5,842 nt of DNA, taken from NCBI GenBank assembly GCA_021785335.1, contig JAJYFW010000143.1, forward strand, positions 1-5,842. Reading direction: 5' to 3'. Below, in pieces: positions 1 through 5,842 of this stretch. The notes beneath the pieces were generated by a model that was given only the letters and a program-made list of their open reading frames with translations, was not told the origin of the DNA and did not search any database. This stretch comes from Pseudomonadota bacterium. GTDB lineage: Bacteria > Pseudomonadota > Alphaproteobacteria > Acetobacterales > Acetobacteraceae. The position numbers and the translations under genes are program-made. Positions within the stretch are counted from its first letter, which is position 1, and the number at the start of each line of letters is the position of its first letter.

Positions 1-3
1 CGT

Positions 4-1284
4 GTGCCCGGTTTTGCGCACCATCTCTGGCGCCTGCTGCCGCGCGGCCCGCGCCGGCGTGCCGCCTTCGCCGTCGCCGCGAAGCTCGCGCCCCACCCGG
101 CGCCCGAGCCGCTGCGTCCCGCGAGCGGCATCATTGTCGCGGGCCACCTGCGCCAGGCGACCGGGCTTGCCGAGAATGCGCGCGTGCTGCGTTCGGCCCT
201 GTCGCGGCTTGGCCTGCCGGTCTGGTCGGTGGATCTCGACGCGCCGGTGTTGCCGCCCTCGTTGCCGCCGGCGGCGCCGCTGCTGATCCACGCCAATCCG
301 CCGATGCTGCCGCTGGCCCTGCGCGCGTTGCCGCCGGGCATGCTCGGGCAGCGCATGGTCATCGGCTACTGGGCCTGGGAGCTGACGAAGCCGTCGCCTT
401 TGTGGCAGCGCGGCACGGCGTTCGTGCATCGGGCCTGGGCGGCGTCGGAGTTCGCCGCCGGGGGGCTGGCGCCGCTGGGCGTGCCGGTCCGCGCCGTGCC
501 GTTGCCGCTGGCGCTCGCTCCGCCGCGCCCATCCGCCCTGTGGCGGGTCGATTTCGGCCTGCCAGAGGACGCGGTGGTGACACTGGTCTCGCTCAACCTC
601 GCCTCCTCGCTCGTGCGCAAGAACCCCGAGGCGGCGATCGCCGCGCATCGCGAGGCCTTTGGCGAGAGGCCGGATCGCATCCTCGTGCTCAAGGTGACCA
701 ATCCGGACCATTTCCGGCGCGACATGGCGGCGCTGGTAGCGAAGGCGGACGGACCCAACATTCGTATCCTGGCCGAGACGCTGGCGGCGCCCGACGCGCA
801 CGCGCTCACGCTCGCCTGCGACATCGTGATGTCGCTGCACCGCAGCGAGGGGTTTGGCCTGGTGCCGGCGGAGGCGATGCTGCTCGGCAAGCCGGTGGTC
901 GCGACCGGCTGGTCCGGCAACCTGGAGTTCATGGACGCGAACAGCGCCGCCCTCGTGGGCTACAAGCTGGTGCCGGCGGTGGACCCGCGCGGCATCTACG
1001 AGGCGCCGGGGGCTGTGTGGGCCGAGGCCGATGTCGGCGAGGCGGCGGCGCATCTGCGCCGCCTGGCTGACGATCCGGTGGCGCGGGCCGAACTCGCGGC
1101 GCGCGGGCAGGCGCATGCCGTCGCCTCCCTCGGGCCGCAGAAGCTCCTCGCCGCGCTGGCGGAAATCGGGCTCGACATCCCCGGTGCAGCCGCCTCCGGT
1201 CCGGCGGCTCAGGCCGCGCCAGCCGGCGGTCAGTCCCTTGCCGCTCCGTCGGTCGCGGGGTTCCCCGTTTCCGGACACGCGTGA
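4..1284 (+). CDS. Family 4 (GT-B) glycosyltransferase, possibly 5'-partial
   Basis: Probable retaining glycosyltransferase that moves a sugar from a nucleotide-sugar donor onto a glycan or lipid-linked acceptor at the cytoplasmic side of the membrane. Donor and acceptor cannot be read from sequence. Seen (numbering from the GTG at base 4): a basic amphipathic N-terminus (about 1-30, rich in Arg/Leu), a first Rossmann-like half with the glycine loop GHLRQATGLAENAR at 47-60, the segment GYWAWEL at 121-127, and a second half with SLNLASSLVRKNP (196-208; Arg205/Lys206 fit the phosphate-binding basic pair). The EX7E motif is complete at Glu282/Glu290 in SEGFGLVPAEA, followed by GKPVVATGWSGN (295-306). 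The last 30 or so residues are Ala/Pro/Gly-rich and probably disordered. The frame is still open at base 1, so the true start may lie upstream, although 426 residues is already a normal family length. It overlaps the next glycosyltransferase by 4 bases (GTGA), implying translational coupling. Confidence 0.88.
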   Translation: MPGFAHHLWRLLPRGPRRRAAFAVAAKLAPHPAPEPLRPASGIIVAGHLRQATGLAENARVLRSALSRLGLPVWSVDLDAPVLPPSLPPAAPLLIHANPPMLPLALRALPPGMLGQRMVIGYWAWELTKPSPLWQRGTAFVHRAWAASEFAAGGLAPLGVPVRAVPLPLALAPPRPSALWRVDFGLPEDAVVTLVSLNLASSLVRKNPEAAIAAHREAFGERPDRILVLKVTNPDHFRRDMAALVAKADGPNIRILAETLAAPDAHALTLACDIVMSLHRSEGFGLVPAEAMLLGKPVVATGWSGNLEFMDANSAALVGYKLVPAVDPRGIYEAPGAVWAEADVGEAAAHLRRLADDPVARAELAARGQAHAVASLGPQKLLAALAEIGLDIPGAAASGPAAQAAPAGGQSLAAPSVAGFPVSGHA

Positions 1285-2375
1285 AGGTCCTGGTCTGGCA
1301 ATGGGGGCGGCGCGGTGCCGGGCCGCTCTGCGCCGTGGCCTTCGCCCGCGAGCTGGCACGGGCCGGTGCCGCGACCGAGCTCTGCCTCTCCGCCCAGTCG
1401 GAGCTGGTGGCGACCGGCGCCGCCCCGGCCGGCACCTGGACCGAACCGACCTATGACGGGGTTGCCTCGCTGCTGGCGCGGCTCGCCGGGGCGCCGTTCG
1501 CCGTCCGCCGTCTCGCCCGCCGCATCGCCGCGATGGCGCCGGACGTGGCACTTTGCGCCATGCCGGCGGCGCTCGACCTGCTGATGGTGGCGGCCCTGCG
1601 CCGCGCCGGCGTGCCCTTCGCCGTCACCATCCACGACGCCGATCCGCACCCGGGCGAAACCTGGCTGATACAGATGCGGTTGCAGCGGGCCCTGGCGCGC
1701 CGCGCCGACGCGGTGGTGGCGCTCAGCTCCCACGTTGCCGTCCGGCTCGCGCAGCAGGGGGTGTTCGGTCGCCAGCTCGTGATCCGCACGCCGCTGCCGC
1801 CGCTTACGGAGCGCGCGGCGCCGCCCCCCTTCGCCCATGGCGGCGTGCCGCGGCTGCTCTGCTTCGGTCGACTGCTGCCCTACAAGGGGCTCGACCTGCT
1901 GGCCGGGGCGATGCGCGCGGTGCCGGAAGGCGCGGTGGCGCTGCGGGTGGTCGGCACCGGGCCGGAAGGGCCGGAACTCGCGGCGCTGCGGGCGTTGCCG
2001 GGGGCCGTGGTGGAGAACCGCTGGGTGCCGGAGCAGGAGGTCGCCGACCTGCTCGCCTGGGCTGACGCGCTGGTGCTGCCCTACCGCGAGGCCAGCCAGA
2101 GCGGGGTTGCCGCGGCGGCGCTGGCGATGGGGCGCTTCGTCATCGCGACGCGCGTCGGCGGCATCCCCGAACAACTCGCGGCCCAGGCGCTCGCGCGCGT
2201 GGTCGAACCCGATGCCGCTTCCATCGCCGGCGCCATCTCCACGTTCGCCGCCGAGCGCCCGGCCGCGCTTCCAGCCGCCGGCTACGACGTCGAGACGCTG
2301 CTCTCGGGGCTCAGGTCGATCGCGCGCGTGCGCGGATCACGTAGCGCCGCCCCTCGTGCGCCTGCCAGACGATGA
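1281..2375 (+). CDS. Family 4 (GT-B) glycosyltransferase with altered EX7E motif
   Basis: Second glycosyltransferase of the tandem, 364 residues, likely working on the same surface polysaccharide or glycolipid as its upstream neighbour (inference from the overlap). The GTG start at 1281 shares bases with the upstream stop, and the protein then begins with a typical beta-1 strand, MKVLVWQWG. Seen: acceptor-side N-terminal half with TIHDADPHPGE at 116-126; donor-side half with CFGRLLPYKGLD at 194-205 (Arg197 and Lys202 fit the donor-phosphate contacts); RVVGTGPE at 222-229; LPYREASQSGVAAAALAMG at 266-284; and ATRVGGIPEQ at 289-298. Glu270 occupies the first position of EX7E, but the residue eight further on is Ala278, as in the ASQSGV subset of the family as I recall it. 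The final ~20 residues (344-364) are Arg/Ala-rich and are encoded in the 65-base tail-to-tail overlap with the opposite-strand membrane protein gene. No signal peptide or membrane segment is evident. Substrates unknown. Confidence 0.87.
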   Translation: MKVLVWQWGRRGAGPLCAVAFARELARAGAATELCLSAQSELVATGAAPAGTWTEPTYDGVASLLARLAGAPFAVRRLARRIAAMAPDVALCAMPAALDLLMVAALRRAGVPFAVTIHDADPHPGETWLIQMRLQRALARRADAVVALSSHVAVRLAQQGVFGRQLVIRTPLPPLTERAAPPPFAHGGVPRLLCFGRLLPYKGLDLLAGAMRAVPEGAVALRVVGTGPEGPELAALRALPGAVVENRWVPEQEVADLLAWADALVLPYREASQSGVAAAALAMGRFVIATRVGGIPEQLAAQALARVVEPDAASIAGAISTFAAERPAALPAAGYDVETLLSGLRSIARVRGSRSAAPRAPARR

Positions 2376-3231
2376 GGCCGGGCAGGCCCACCACGAGTTC
2401 GCGCACCCGCTTGATCATCGAGACCGCGATCGCCGAGTCCGCGGGTATGCCGACGAGGTGCCCCACCACCACGAACCCCGCCTCCTGGACGCCCAGTGCG
2501 CCGGGCACGGCGAAGCCCGCGGAGCGCGCGACCATGCCGAGGATCTCGAGGATGAAGGCAGCGGCCAGGGACGGCTCGGCGCCCATGGCGTAGAGCGCCA
2601 CCCAGGTCTCGGCGGTGCCGAGCACCCAGGCGAGCAGATGCCAGAGCCCGGCGCCGAGCAGCCGGCGCCAATCGCCGTGCAGTTCCAGCAGCGCGTCGTG
2701 CAGTCCCGGCAGGCCGAAGCGTTCGGCGAGCCGGAACAGGCCCATGCGCTGTGCGACGAAAAACCCGCCGAGGCCGAGCAGCAGGGCGACGAAGCCCCAG
2801 ATCAATCCCGTCGGTTCCCCGGCGCCCAGCAGCGCAAGGGCGGCGAGAACCGGCGGCGCCATGGCGACTGCCTCCATCATCACGTCGAGCGTCGTCGCCG
2901 CGGTGGCATGGGTCAGGCTCACGCCGGCTTGCGCCAGCATCCGCACCGTCGCCACCCCGCCGCCGATCTGGGCGACCGGCAGCATGGAGTTGATCGCCTC
3001 GCGCAGCCAGCGCAGTACCGCCACGCGCGCCTGGCCCGGCGCGCCCTCGCCCAGCAGCAGGCGCCAGGCGCGGCCGGAGATCGCCAGTTGCAGCGCGTGG
3101 ACGGCGACGGCGATGGGGATGACCCAGGCGGCGCGCCATACATCGGCGCCGATCTCGCGGGCCCCGGCCCAGGCGACGATCCCGGTCGCGGCGGCGGCGG
3201 CCGCCGCCGCGAGGAGAAGGCGCCATTTCAT
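2311..3231 (-). CDS. hpnL: HpnL-like polytopic membrane protein (LPG synthase TM / UPF0104 family)
   Basis: Integral inner-membrane protein of 306 residues in the lysylphosphatidylglycerol-synthase transmembrane-domain family, closest in style to HpnL, a hopanoid-biosynthesis-associated member whose exact role is not established. It has no soluble aminoacyltransferase domain, so it is not a full MprF. Seen: hydrophobic segments near 4-22, 36-52, 117-137, 143-161, 192-213, 222-236, 245-262 and 275-290; the loop REAINSMLPVAQIGGGVATV at about 77-96, which matches the HpnL-type 'LP.aq.GG' signature; TTLDVMMEAVA at 113-123; and the family's conserved VPGALGVQEAGF at 242-253. The ATG at 3231 is the only possible start: an in-frame TGA lies 11 codons upstream with no ATG/GTG/TTG between. 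No Shine-Dalgarno is evident. Residues 8-15 are eight alanines coded by a GC palindrome. It is divergent from cysS and overlaps the glycosyltransferase tail-to-tail. No other hopanoid gene is in the window, so a general lipid or glycolipid export role remains possible. Confidence 0.82.
   Translation of the reverse strand: MKWRLLLAAAAAAAATGIVAWAGAREIGADVWRAAWVIPIAVAVHALQLAISGRAWRLLLGEGAPGQARVAVLRWLREAINSMLPVAQIGGGVATVRMLAQAGVSLTHATAATTLDVMMEAVAMAPPVLAALALLGAGEPTGLIWGFVALLLGLGGFFVAQRMGLFRLAERFGLPGLHDALLELHGDWRRLLGAGLWHLLAWVLGTAETWVALYAMGAEPSLAAAFILEILGMVARSAGFAVPGALGVQEAGFVVVGHLVGIPADSAIAVSMIKRVRELVVGLPGLIVWQAHEGRRYVIRARARST
2318..2338. repeat. Imperfect stem-loop in the convergent gene overlap
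   Basis: GATC-GCGC, tetraloop gcgt, GCGC, one bulged G, then GATC. It sits inside the region coding for both convergent gene ends, a few bases before the hpnL-like stop codon and about 35 bases before the glycosyltransferase stop. It could form in either transcript. No T-run follows on either strand, so it is not a canonical rho-independent terminator; at most it may pause polymerase or protect 3' ends. Confidence 0.3.
3191..3210. repeat. Perfect 20-base GC palindrome coding for a poly-Ala run
   Basis: Ten bases, gcggcggcgg, are followed immediately by their reverse complement ccgccgccgc. On the minus strand it encodes part of an eight-alanine run (residues 8-15) in the first membrane segment of the hpnL-like protein, beginning 22 bases into the gene. 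It may be only a product of GCG/GCC alanine codon use, but the transcript could form a stable stem near the start codon. Confidence 0.6.
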
Positions 3232-3239
3232 GCGGCCGG

Positions 3240-3268
3240 ATTTGCACGGCCATTCGCGCCGGCGTCAA
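3240..3268 (-). promoter_or_regulatory. Candidate sigma-70-type promoter for the hpnL-like gene
   Basis: On the minus strand TTGACG (3268-3263) is followed after 17 bases by GCAAAT (3245-3240). The -35 matches consensus at five of six bases; the -10 matches only the last three. The projected transcription start is near 3233, within a few bases of the ATG at 3231, so the message would be leaderless or nearly so. That fits the absence of a Shine-Dalgarno. Prediction from motif and spacing only. Confidence 0.33.
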
Positions 3269-3298
3269 CCATCTCCCCGTGGACAGCGCACGGTTGAC
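3264..3298. repeat. Inverted repeat GTCAACC-N21-GGTTGAC between divergent genes
   Basis: A perfect 7-base inverted repeat (3264-3270 and 3292-3298) separated by 21 bases, near the middle of the only real intergenic region in the window. Each arm contains a TTGAC core pointing outward toward the gene it faces. The simplest reading is two back-to-back -35 elements. The alternative is a dyad operator for a DNA-binding regulator acting on both genes. The arms also supply the in-frame TGA that bounds each gene's start. Confidence 0.5.
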
Positions 3299-3322
3299 CG
3301 GCAGGCGCCGCTCGGCAACACA
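3294..3322 (+). promoter_or_regulatory. Weak candidate promoter for cysS
   Basis: TTGACC at 3294-3299 is a good -35 match, but the hexamer 17 bases downstream (AACACA, 3317-3322) resembles a -10 poorly, matching at only two positions. If used, transcription would begin at or next to the cysS ATG. The real -10 could be divergent, or the start could lie elsewhere in the 96-base gap. Confidence 0.2.
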
Positions 3323-3327
3323 CAGCC

Positions 3328-4668
3328 ATGGCCGTCCTCTACCTGCACAACACGCTGACGCGGCGCCGCGAGGTCTTCGTGCCGCTCGATCCCAGGCATG
3401 TGCGGGTCTATGTCTGCGGCCCCACCGTCTACGACCTCGCGCATATCGGCAACGCGCGCCCGGCGGTCGTGTTCGACGTGTTGGTGCGGCTGCTGCGCCG
3501 CCTCTACCCGCGCGTGACCTATGTGCGGAACATCACGGACGTGGACGACAAGATCAACGCACGCGCCGCCGCCACGGGCGAGCCGATCGCGGCGATCACC
3601 GCGCGCACCACGGCGGATTACCATGCCGATATCGCGGCTCTCGGCGTGCAACCGCCGGATGTCGAGCCCCGCGCGACCCAGCACATCGCCGAGATCATCG
3701 CGATCATCGAGCGGCTGATCGCCTCCGGCCACGCCTACGCCGCCCAGGGGCACGTGCTGTTCTCGGTACCGAGCTACCCGGCCTACGGCAGGTTCTCCGG
3801 CCGCTCTCCCGACGAACTGCTGGCGGGCGCGCGCGTGGACGTCGCACCCTATAAGCGCGACCCCGGCGACTTCGTGCTGTGGAAGCCCTCGCCGCCCGAC
3901 CTGCCGGGCTGGGATTCGCCCTGGGGCCGCGGCCGGCCGGGCTGGCACATCGAGTGCTCGGCGATGAGCTGGAAGCATCTCGGCGAGAGCTTCGACATCC
4001 ATGGCGGCGGCGCGGACCTCATCTTCCCGCACCACGAGAATGAGATCGCGCAGTCGCTCTGCGCCTTTCCCGGCAGCCGGTTCGCCCGCTACTGGGTGCA
4101 CAACGAGATGCTGAACGTCGACGGCGCGAAGATGTCGAAGTCGCTCGGCAATTTCTTCACTATCCGCGACGTGCTGGCGAAGGCGCCAGCCGAGGCGATC
4201 CGCATGGCGCTGCTGCGCGCGCATTACCGCTCGGTGCTTGACTATTCGGACGCCGCTGTGGCCGCGTGCCGCGCCGATCTCGACCGCTTCTACCGCGCGC
4301 TGGAGCGCACGCCGCCGGCGGATGCGGACGTTCCGGGGGCGGTGCTGGACGCGCTCTGCGACGACCTCAACACGCCGGCCGCCTTCGCCGCGATGCACAC
4401 GCTGGCGGATCGCGCCATGGCGGGCGACGCCGCGGCCTCGGGCGGCCTGCTCGCGGCCGGCAAGCTGCTCGGCCTGCTCGGGAGCGCGCCGGAAGCATGG
4501 TTCCGCGGCGGCGCGGATGCCGGCTGGATCGAGGCTGCGATCGCCGAGCGCCTTGCCGCGCGCAAGGCCCGCGACTTCGGCCGCGCCGACGCCATCCGTG
4601 CCGATCTCGCATCGAAAGGCGTGCTGCTCGAGGACGGACCGGGTGGCACGACTTGGCGCAAGGCGTGA
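3328..4668 (+). CDS. cysS: Cysteinyl-tRNA synthetase
   Basis: Class Ia aminoacyl-tRNA synthetase, cytosolic; activates cysteine with ATP and charges tRNA-Cys. It is 446 residues, slightly under the usual ~460. Seen: catalytic start [13 protein letters not shown] (30-42) with the HIGH-type signature HIGN at 39-42; [10 protein letters not shown] (68-77); WHIECSAM (206-213); [20 protein letters not shown] (222-241); and KMSKS at 268-272. By family knowledge the active-site zinc is held by Cys30, Cys210, His235 and Glu239, all present. The DALR-type anticodon-binding helical region follows from about 290, with the short C-terminal module ending GGTTWRKA. The start is fixed: an in-frame TGA lies at 3295-3297 and no start codon occurs between it and the ATG at 3328. 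No clear Shine-Dalgarno precedes it (ggcaacacacagcc). It is followed after 13 bases by the trmJ-like gene, so the two are probably co-transcribed. All catalytic motifs are intact; assignment is near certain. Confidence 0.98.
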   Translation: MAVLYLHNTLTRRREVFVPLDPRHVRVYVCGPTVYDLAHIGNARPAVVFDVLVRLLRRLYPRVTYVRNITDVDDKINARAAATGEPIAAITARTTADYHADIAALGVQPPDVEPRATQHIAEIIAIIERLIASGHAYAAQGHVLFSVPSYPAYGRFSGRSPDELLAGARVDVAPYKRDPGDFVLWKPSPPDLPGWDSPWGRGRPGWHIECSAMSWKHLGESFDIHGGGADLIFPHHENEIAQSLCAFPGSRFARYWVHNEMLNVDGAKMSKSLGNFFTIRDVLAKAPAEAIRMALLRAHYRSVLDYSDAAVAACRADLDRFYRALERTPPADADVPGAVLDALCDDLNTPAAFAAMHTLADRAMAGDAAASGGLLAAGKLLGLLGSAPEAWFRGGADAGWIEAAIAERLAARKARDFGRADAIRADLASKGVLLEDGPGGTTWRKA

Positions 4669-4681
4669 TGGGACGCAGGGC

Positions 4682-5473
4682 ATGACCGGGCGCGACGGCG
4701 GCGCGGCGCTGGAGCCGATCCCCGGCAGCCCCGTCGTCATCCTCGTCCGCCCGCAGCTTGCCGACAACATCGGCACCGCTGCGCGCGCCATGGCCAATGG
4801 CGGATTGTTCCACATGCGTCTCGTCGCCCCGCGCGACGGCTGGCCGCAGGAACGCGCCTGGCGCACGGCCTCCGGCGCCGACCGCATCCTCGACGCCGCG
4901 ACCGTGTTCCCCGATGTCGCGGCCGCGACCGCGGACCTGCACCGCGTCTTCGCCACCTGCCCGCGCCCGCGCCATATCGTGAAGCCGGTGCTCACCGCGC
5001 GCGGCGCCGGCGCGGAGCTGCGCGCGGTGGCGGCGCGCGGCCTCTCCGCCGGCATTCTGTTCGGCCCGGAACGCGCGGGGCTGGACAACGACGACATGGC
5101 TGCCGCCGACGCACTGGTGCGCTACCCGCTCAATCCAGGCTTCATGTCGCTCAACCTCGCGCAGGCGGTGCTCGTCGTCGCCTACGAGTGGTGGCTCGCC
5201 GAGGACGCGACGCCGCCGCGCGCGCTGATGACCAACGAGACGCGGGTTGCGCGCAAGGGCGAGCTCGACAATTTTCTCGACCATCTGGTGCGCGAGCTCG
5301 ATGCCTCGGGCTTTCTGCGCAACAAGGCGAAGCGGCCGGGCATGGTGCGCAACATCCGCCACCTCTTCGAGCGCGGCGAGGTGACGGAGCAGGAGTTGCG
5401 CACGCTGCACGGCATCGTCACCGAACTCGCGCGCGGCCGGCGCCGCCTCGGCCGAGATGAGAAGGAGCGGTGA
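4682..5473 (+). CDS. trmJ: TrmJ-like tRNA 2'-O-methyltransferase (SPOUT superfamily)
   Basis: SAM-dependent SpoU/TrmH-fold methyltransferase, 263 residues. In characterised homologues TrmJ methylates the ribose 2'-OH of nucleotide 32 in the tRNA anticodon loop. Seen: motif 1 RPQLADNIGTAARAMANGG (23-41) with catalytic-type Asn29 and Arg35; motif 2 ILFGPERAGLDNDD (125-138); and motif 3 YPLNPGFMSLNLAQAVLVVA (148-167) with Asn151, Ser156 and Asn158. These form the deep trefoil knot and SAM site. A helical C-terminal extension (about 187-251) matches the TrmJ rather than the short TrmL architecture. The frame is open far upstream inside cysS, but the ATG at 4682 is chosen because homology begins at residue ~17, family length fits, and it sits 13 bases after the cysS stop with GCAGGG just ahead as a poor ribosome site. 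It probably shares a cysS transcript. Its stop lies 6 bases from a convergent gene. An rRNA substrate or another position in tRNA cannot be excluded. Confidence 0.9.
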   Translation: MTGRDGGAALEPIPGSPVVILVRPQLADNIGTAARAMANGGLFHMRLVAPRDGWPQERAWRTASGADRILDAATVFPDVAAATADLHRVFATCPRPRHIVKPVLTARGAGAELRAVAARGLSAGILFGPERAGLDNDDMAAADALVRYPLNPGFMSLNLAQAVLVVAYEWWLAEDATPPRALMTNETRVARKGELDNFLDHLVRELDASGFLRNKAKRPGMVRNIRHLFERGEVTEQELRTLHGIVTELARGRRRLGRDEKER

Positions 5474-5479
5474 ACGGCG

Positions 5480-5842
5480 TCACGGGACCACGGGTGCGCT
5501 CTGCTTCGCGTCCAGCACCGCGCGCAGTTTCCGCGCCAGCGTCTCGATCGTGTAGGGTTTGGGAAGCAGATGCACGCCGCTGTCGAGAATGCCCTGATGC
5601 ACGATGGCGTCGCGCGCGTAGCCGGTGGTGTAGAGCACCTTCAGCCCCGGCCGGACCAGCCGTGCCTCCTCGGCGAGCAGGCGGCCGTTGCGTCCGGGCA
5701 GCCCGACATCGGTGAACAGCAGCGCCACCTCCGCGTGTGCTGCCAGCGTCGCCAGCCCGTGCTCGGCATCGTCGGCCGACAGCACGCGATAGCCGAGATG
5801 CTCCAGCGCCCGGATCGCGTATTCGCGGACGTCCGCATGGTC
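5480..5842 (-). CDS. CheY-like receiver domain, C-terminal part (probable hybrid histidine kinase or response regulator), 5'-partial
   Basis: The coding frame runs in from the right edge and gives 120 visible residues, nearly a whole phosphoacceptor receiver domain. Seen (numbered from the edge): DHADVREYAIRALEHLGYRV (1-20), the remnant of the acidic-pocket strand and helix 1; LLFTDVGLPGRNG (41-53), with Asp45 the expected phosphorylated residue; VLYTTGYARDA (69-79), with the switch Thr at 72/73; and LPKPYTIETLARKLRAVLD (93-111), with the conserved Lys95. About ten residues including the first acidic residues lie outside. This form, ending shortly after the final helix with a Pro/Val tail, is typical of receiver modules at the C-terminus of alphaproteobacterial PAS-histidine kinase-receiver hybrids, but a stand-alone receiver is equally possible because the upstream part is missing. 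A GTG at 5785 would start after the first helix and is unlikely to be real. It converges on trmJ with 6 bases between the stops. Confidence 0.9.
   Translation of the reverse strand, partial: DHADVREYAIRALEHLGYRVLSADDAEHGLATLAAHAEVALLFTDVGLPGRNGRLLAEEARLVRPGLKVLYTTGYARDAIVHQGILDSGVHLLPKPYTIETLARKLRAVLDAKQSAPVVP

Noticed and set aside
1230..2174. Minus-strand open frame (314 codons) antisense to the second glycosyltransferase
   Set aside because: Arg/Gly/His-rich shadow of a gene with clear GT4 motifs; no motif of its own.
2282..3268. Minus-strand open frame (328 codons) in a second frame over the hpnL-like gene
   Set aside because: Extremely Arg-rich product, while the alternative frame gives a clean polytopic membrane protein with conserved family motifs.
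1837..3297. Long plus-strand open frame (486 codons) across the second glycosyltransferase and the hpnL-like gene
   Set aside because: It crosses two well-supported genes in a different frame or strand. Composition is low-complexity Arg/Ala/Pro/Gly and there is no domain similarity.
4238..4681. 5' extension of the trmJ frame into cysS
   Set aside because: The extension reads through the cysS C-terminal domain out of frame and is Arg/Ser/Pro-rich without similarity; the methyltransferase motifs and normal family length start after 4682.
4668..4685. Five-codon ORF (ATG at 4668 overlapping the cysS stop) as a coupling or leader peptide for trmJ
   Set aside because: It is only MGRRA with no Shine-Dalgarno or regulatory structure; its stop overlaps the trmJ start by chance of spacing. 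Nothing supports a function.
3265..5097. Long minus-strand open frame (610 codons) antisense to cysS and part of trmJ
   Set aside because: It is the mirror frame of two certain genes in very GC-rich DNA, where stop codons are rare. Its protein is Arg/Ala-rich with no recognisable domain and it has no independent start signal.
5470..5715. Possible small plus-strand gene beginning GTG at 5470 behind AAGGAG
   Set aside because: AAGGAG ends only two bases before the GTG, too close for a ribosome site. The product is Arg/Ala-rich and is the antisense shadow of the receiver-domain gene.
1..5842. Defence system, CRISPR, mobile element, tRNA or other novel system
   Set aside because: No spaced direct repeats, transposase or integrase motifs, terminal inverted repeats, cloverleaf sequences or toxin/antitoxin-like pairs were seen; all substantial coding space is explained by recognised housekeeping, envelope and signalling families.

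Overview
This is a very GC-rich window with dense coding, short or overlapping gene junctions and strong G/C third-position bias. It looks chromosomal. The gene families point to an alphaproteobacterium, most likely Rhodospirillales/Acetobacteraceae-like: an HpnL-type hopanoid-associated membrane protein, a TrmJ-type tRNA methyltransferase directly behind cysS, and a receiver domain of the kind found at the end of alphaproteobacterial hybrid histidine kinases. The order-level guess is inference from protein style, not a phylogenetic result. No RNA gene, mobile element, CRISPR array or clear rho-independent terminator is visible.

Layout. Bases 1-2375 (+) hold two GT-B-fold family 4 glycosyltransferases joined by a 4-base GTGA overlap, probably the end of a polysaccharide or glycoconjugate operon that enters from the left. 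Bases 2311-3231 (-) hold a polytopic LPG-synthase-TM/HpnL family membrane protein. Its 3' end overlaps the second glycosyltransferase tail-to-tail by 65 bases. A 96-base divergent intergenic region (3232-3327) separates it from cysS. That region carries two outward-facing TTGAC boxes forming a GTCAACC...GGTTGAC inverted repeat. Bases 3328-4668 (+) are cysS (cysteinyl-tRNA synthetase), followed after 13 bases by a trmJ-like 2'-O-methyltransferase gene (4682-5473). Six bases beyond its stop, converging from the right, lies the end of a gene (5480-5842, -) for a CheY-like receiver domain that runs out of the window.

How the genes fit together. cysS and trmJ form a small translation/tRNA-maturation operon. 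The two glycosyltransferases form a surface-glycan unit, and the HpnL-like protein may link to envelope lipid (hopanoid) biology. The receiver gene belongs to a separate signalling unit. I see no convincing evidence of a new biological system. The points most worth a second look are structural: the symmetric divergent promoter region in which both start codons are fixed by upstream in-frame stops and lack a Shine-Dalgarno sequence, the long convergent overlap with a hairpin inside it, and the altered EX7E motif in the second glycosyltransferase.
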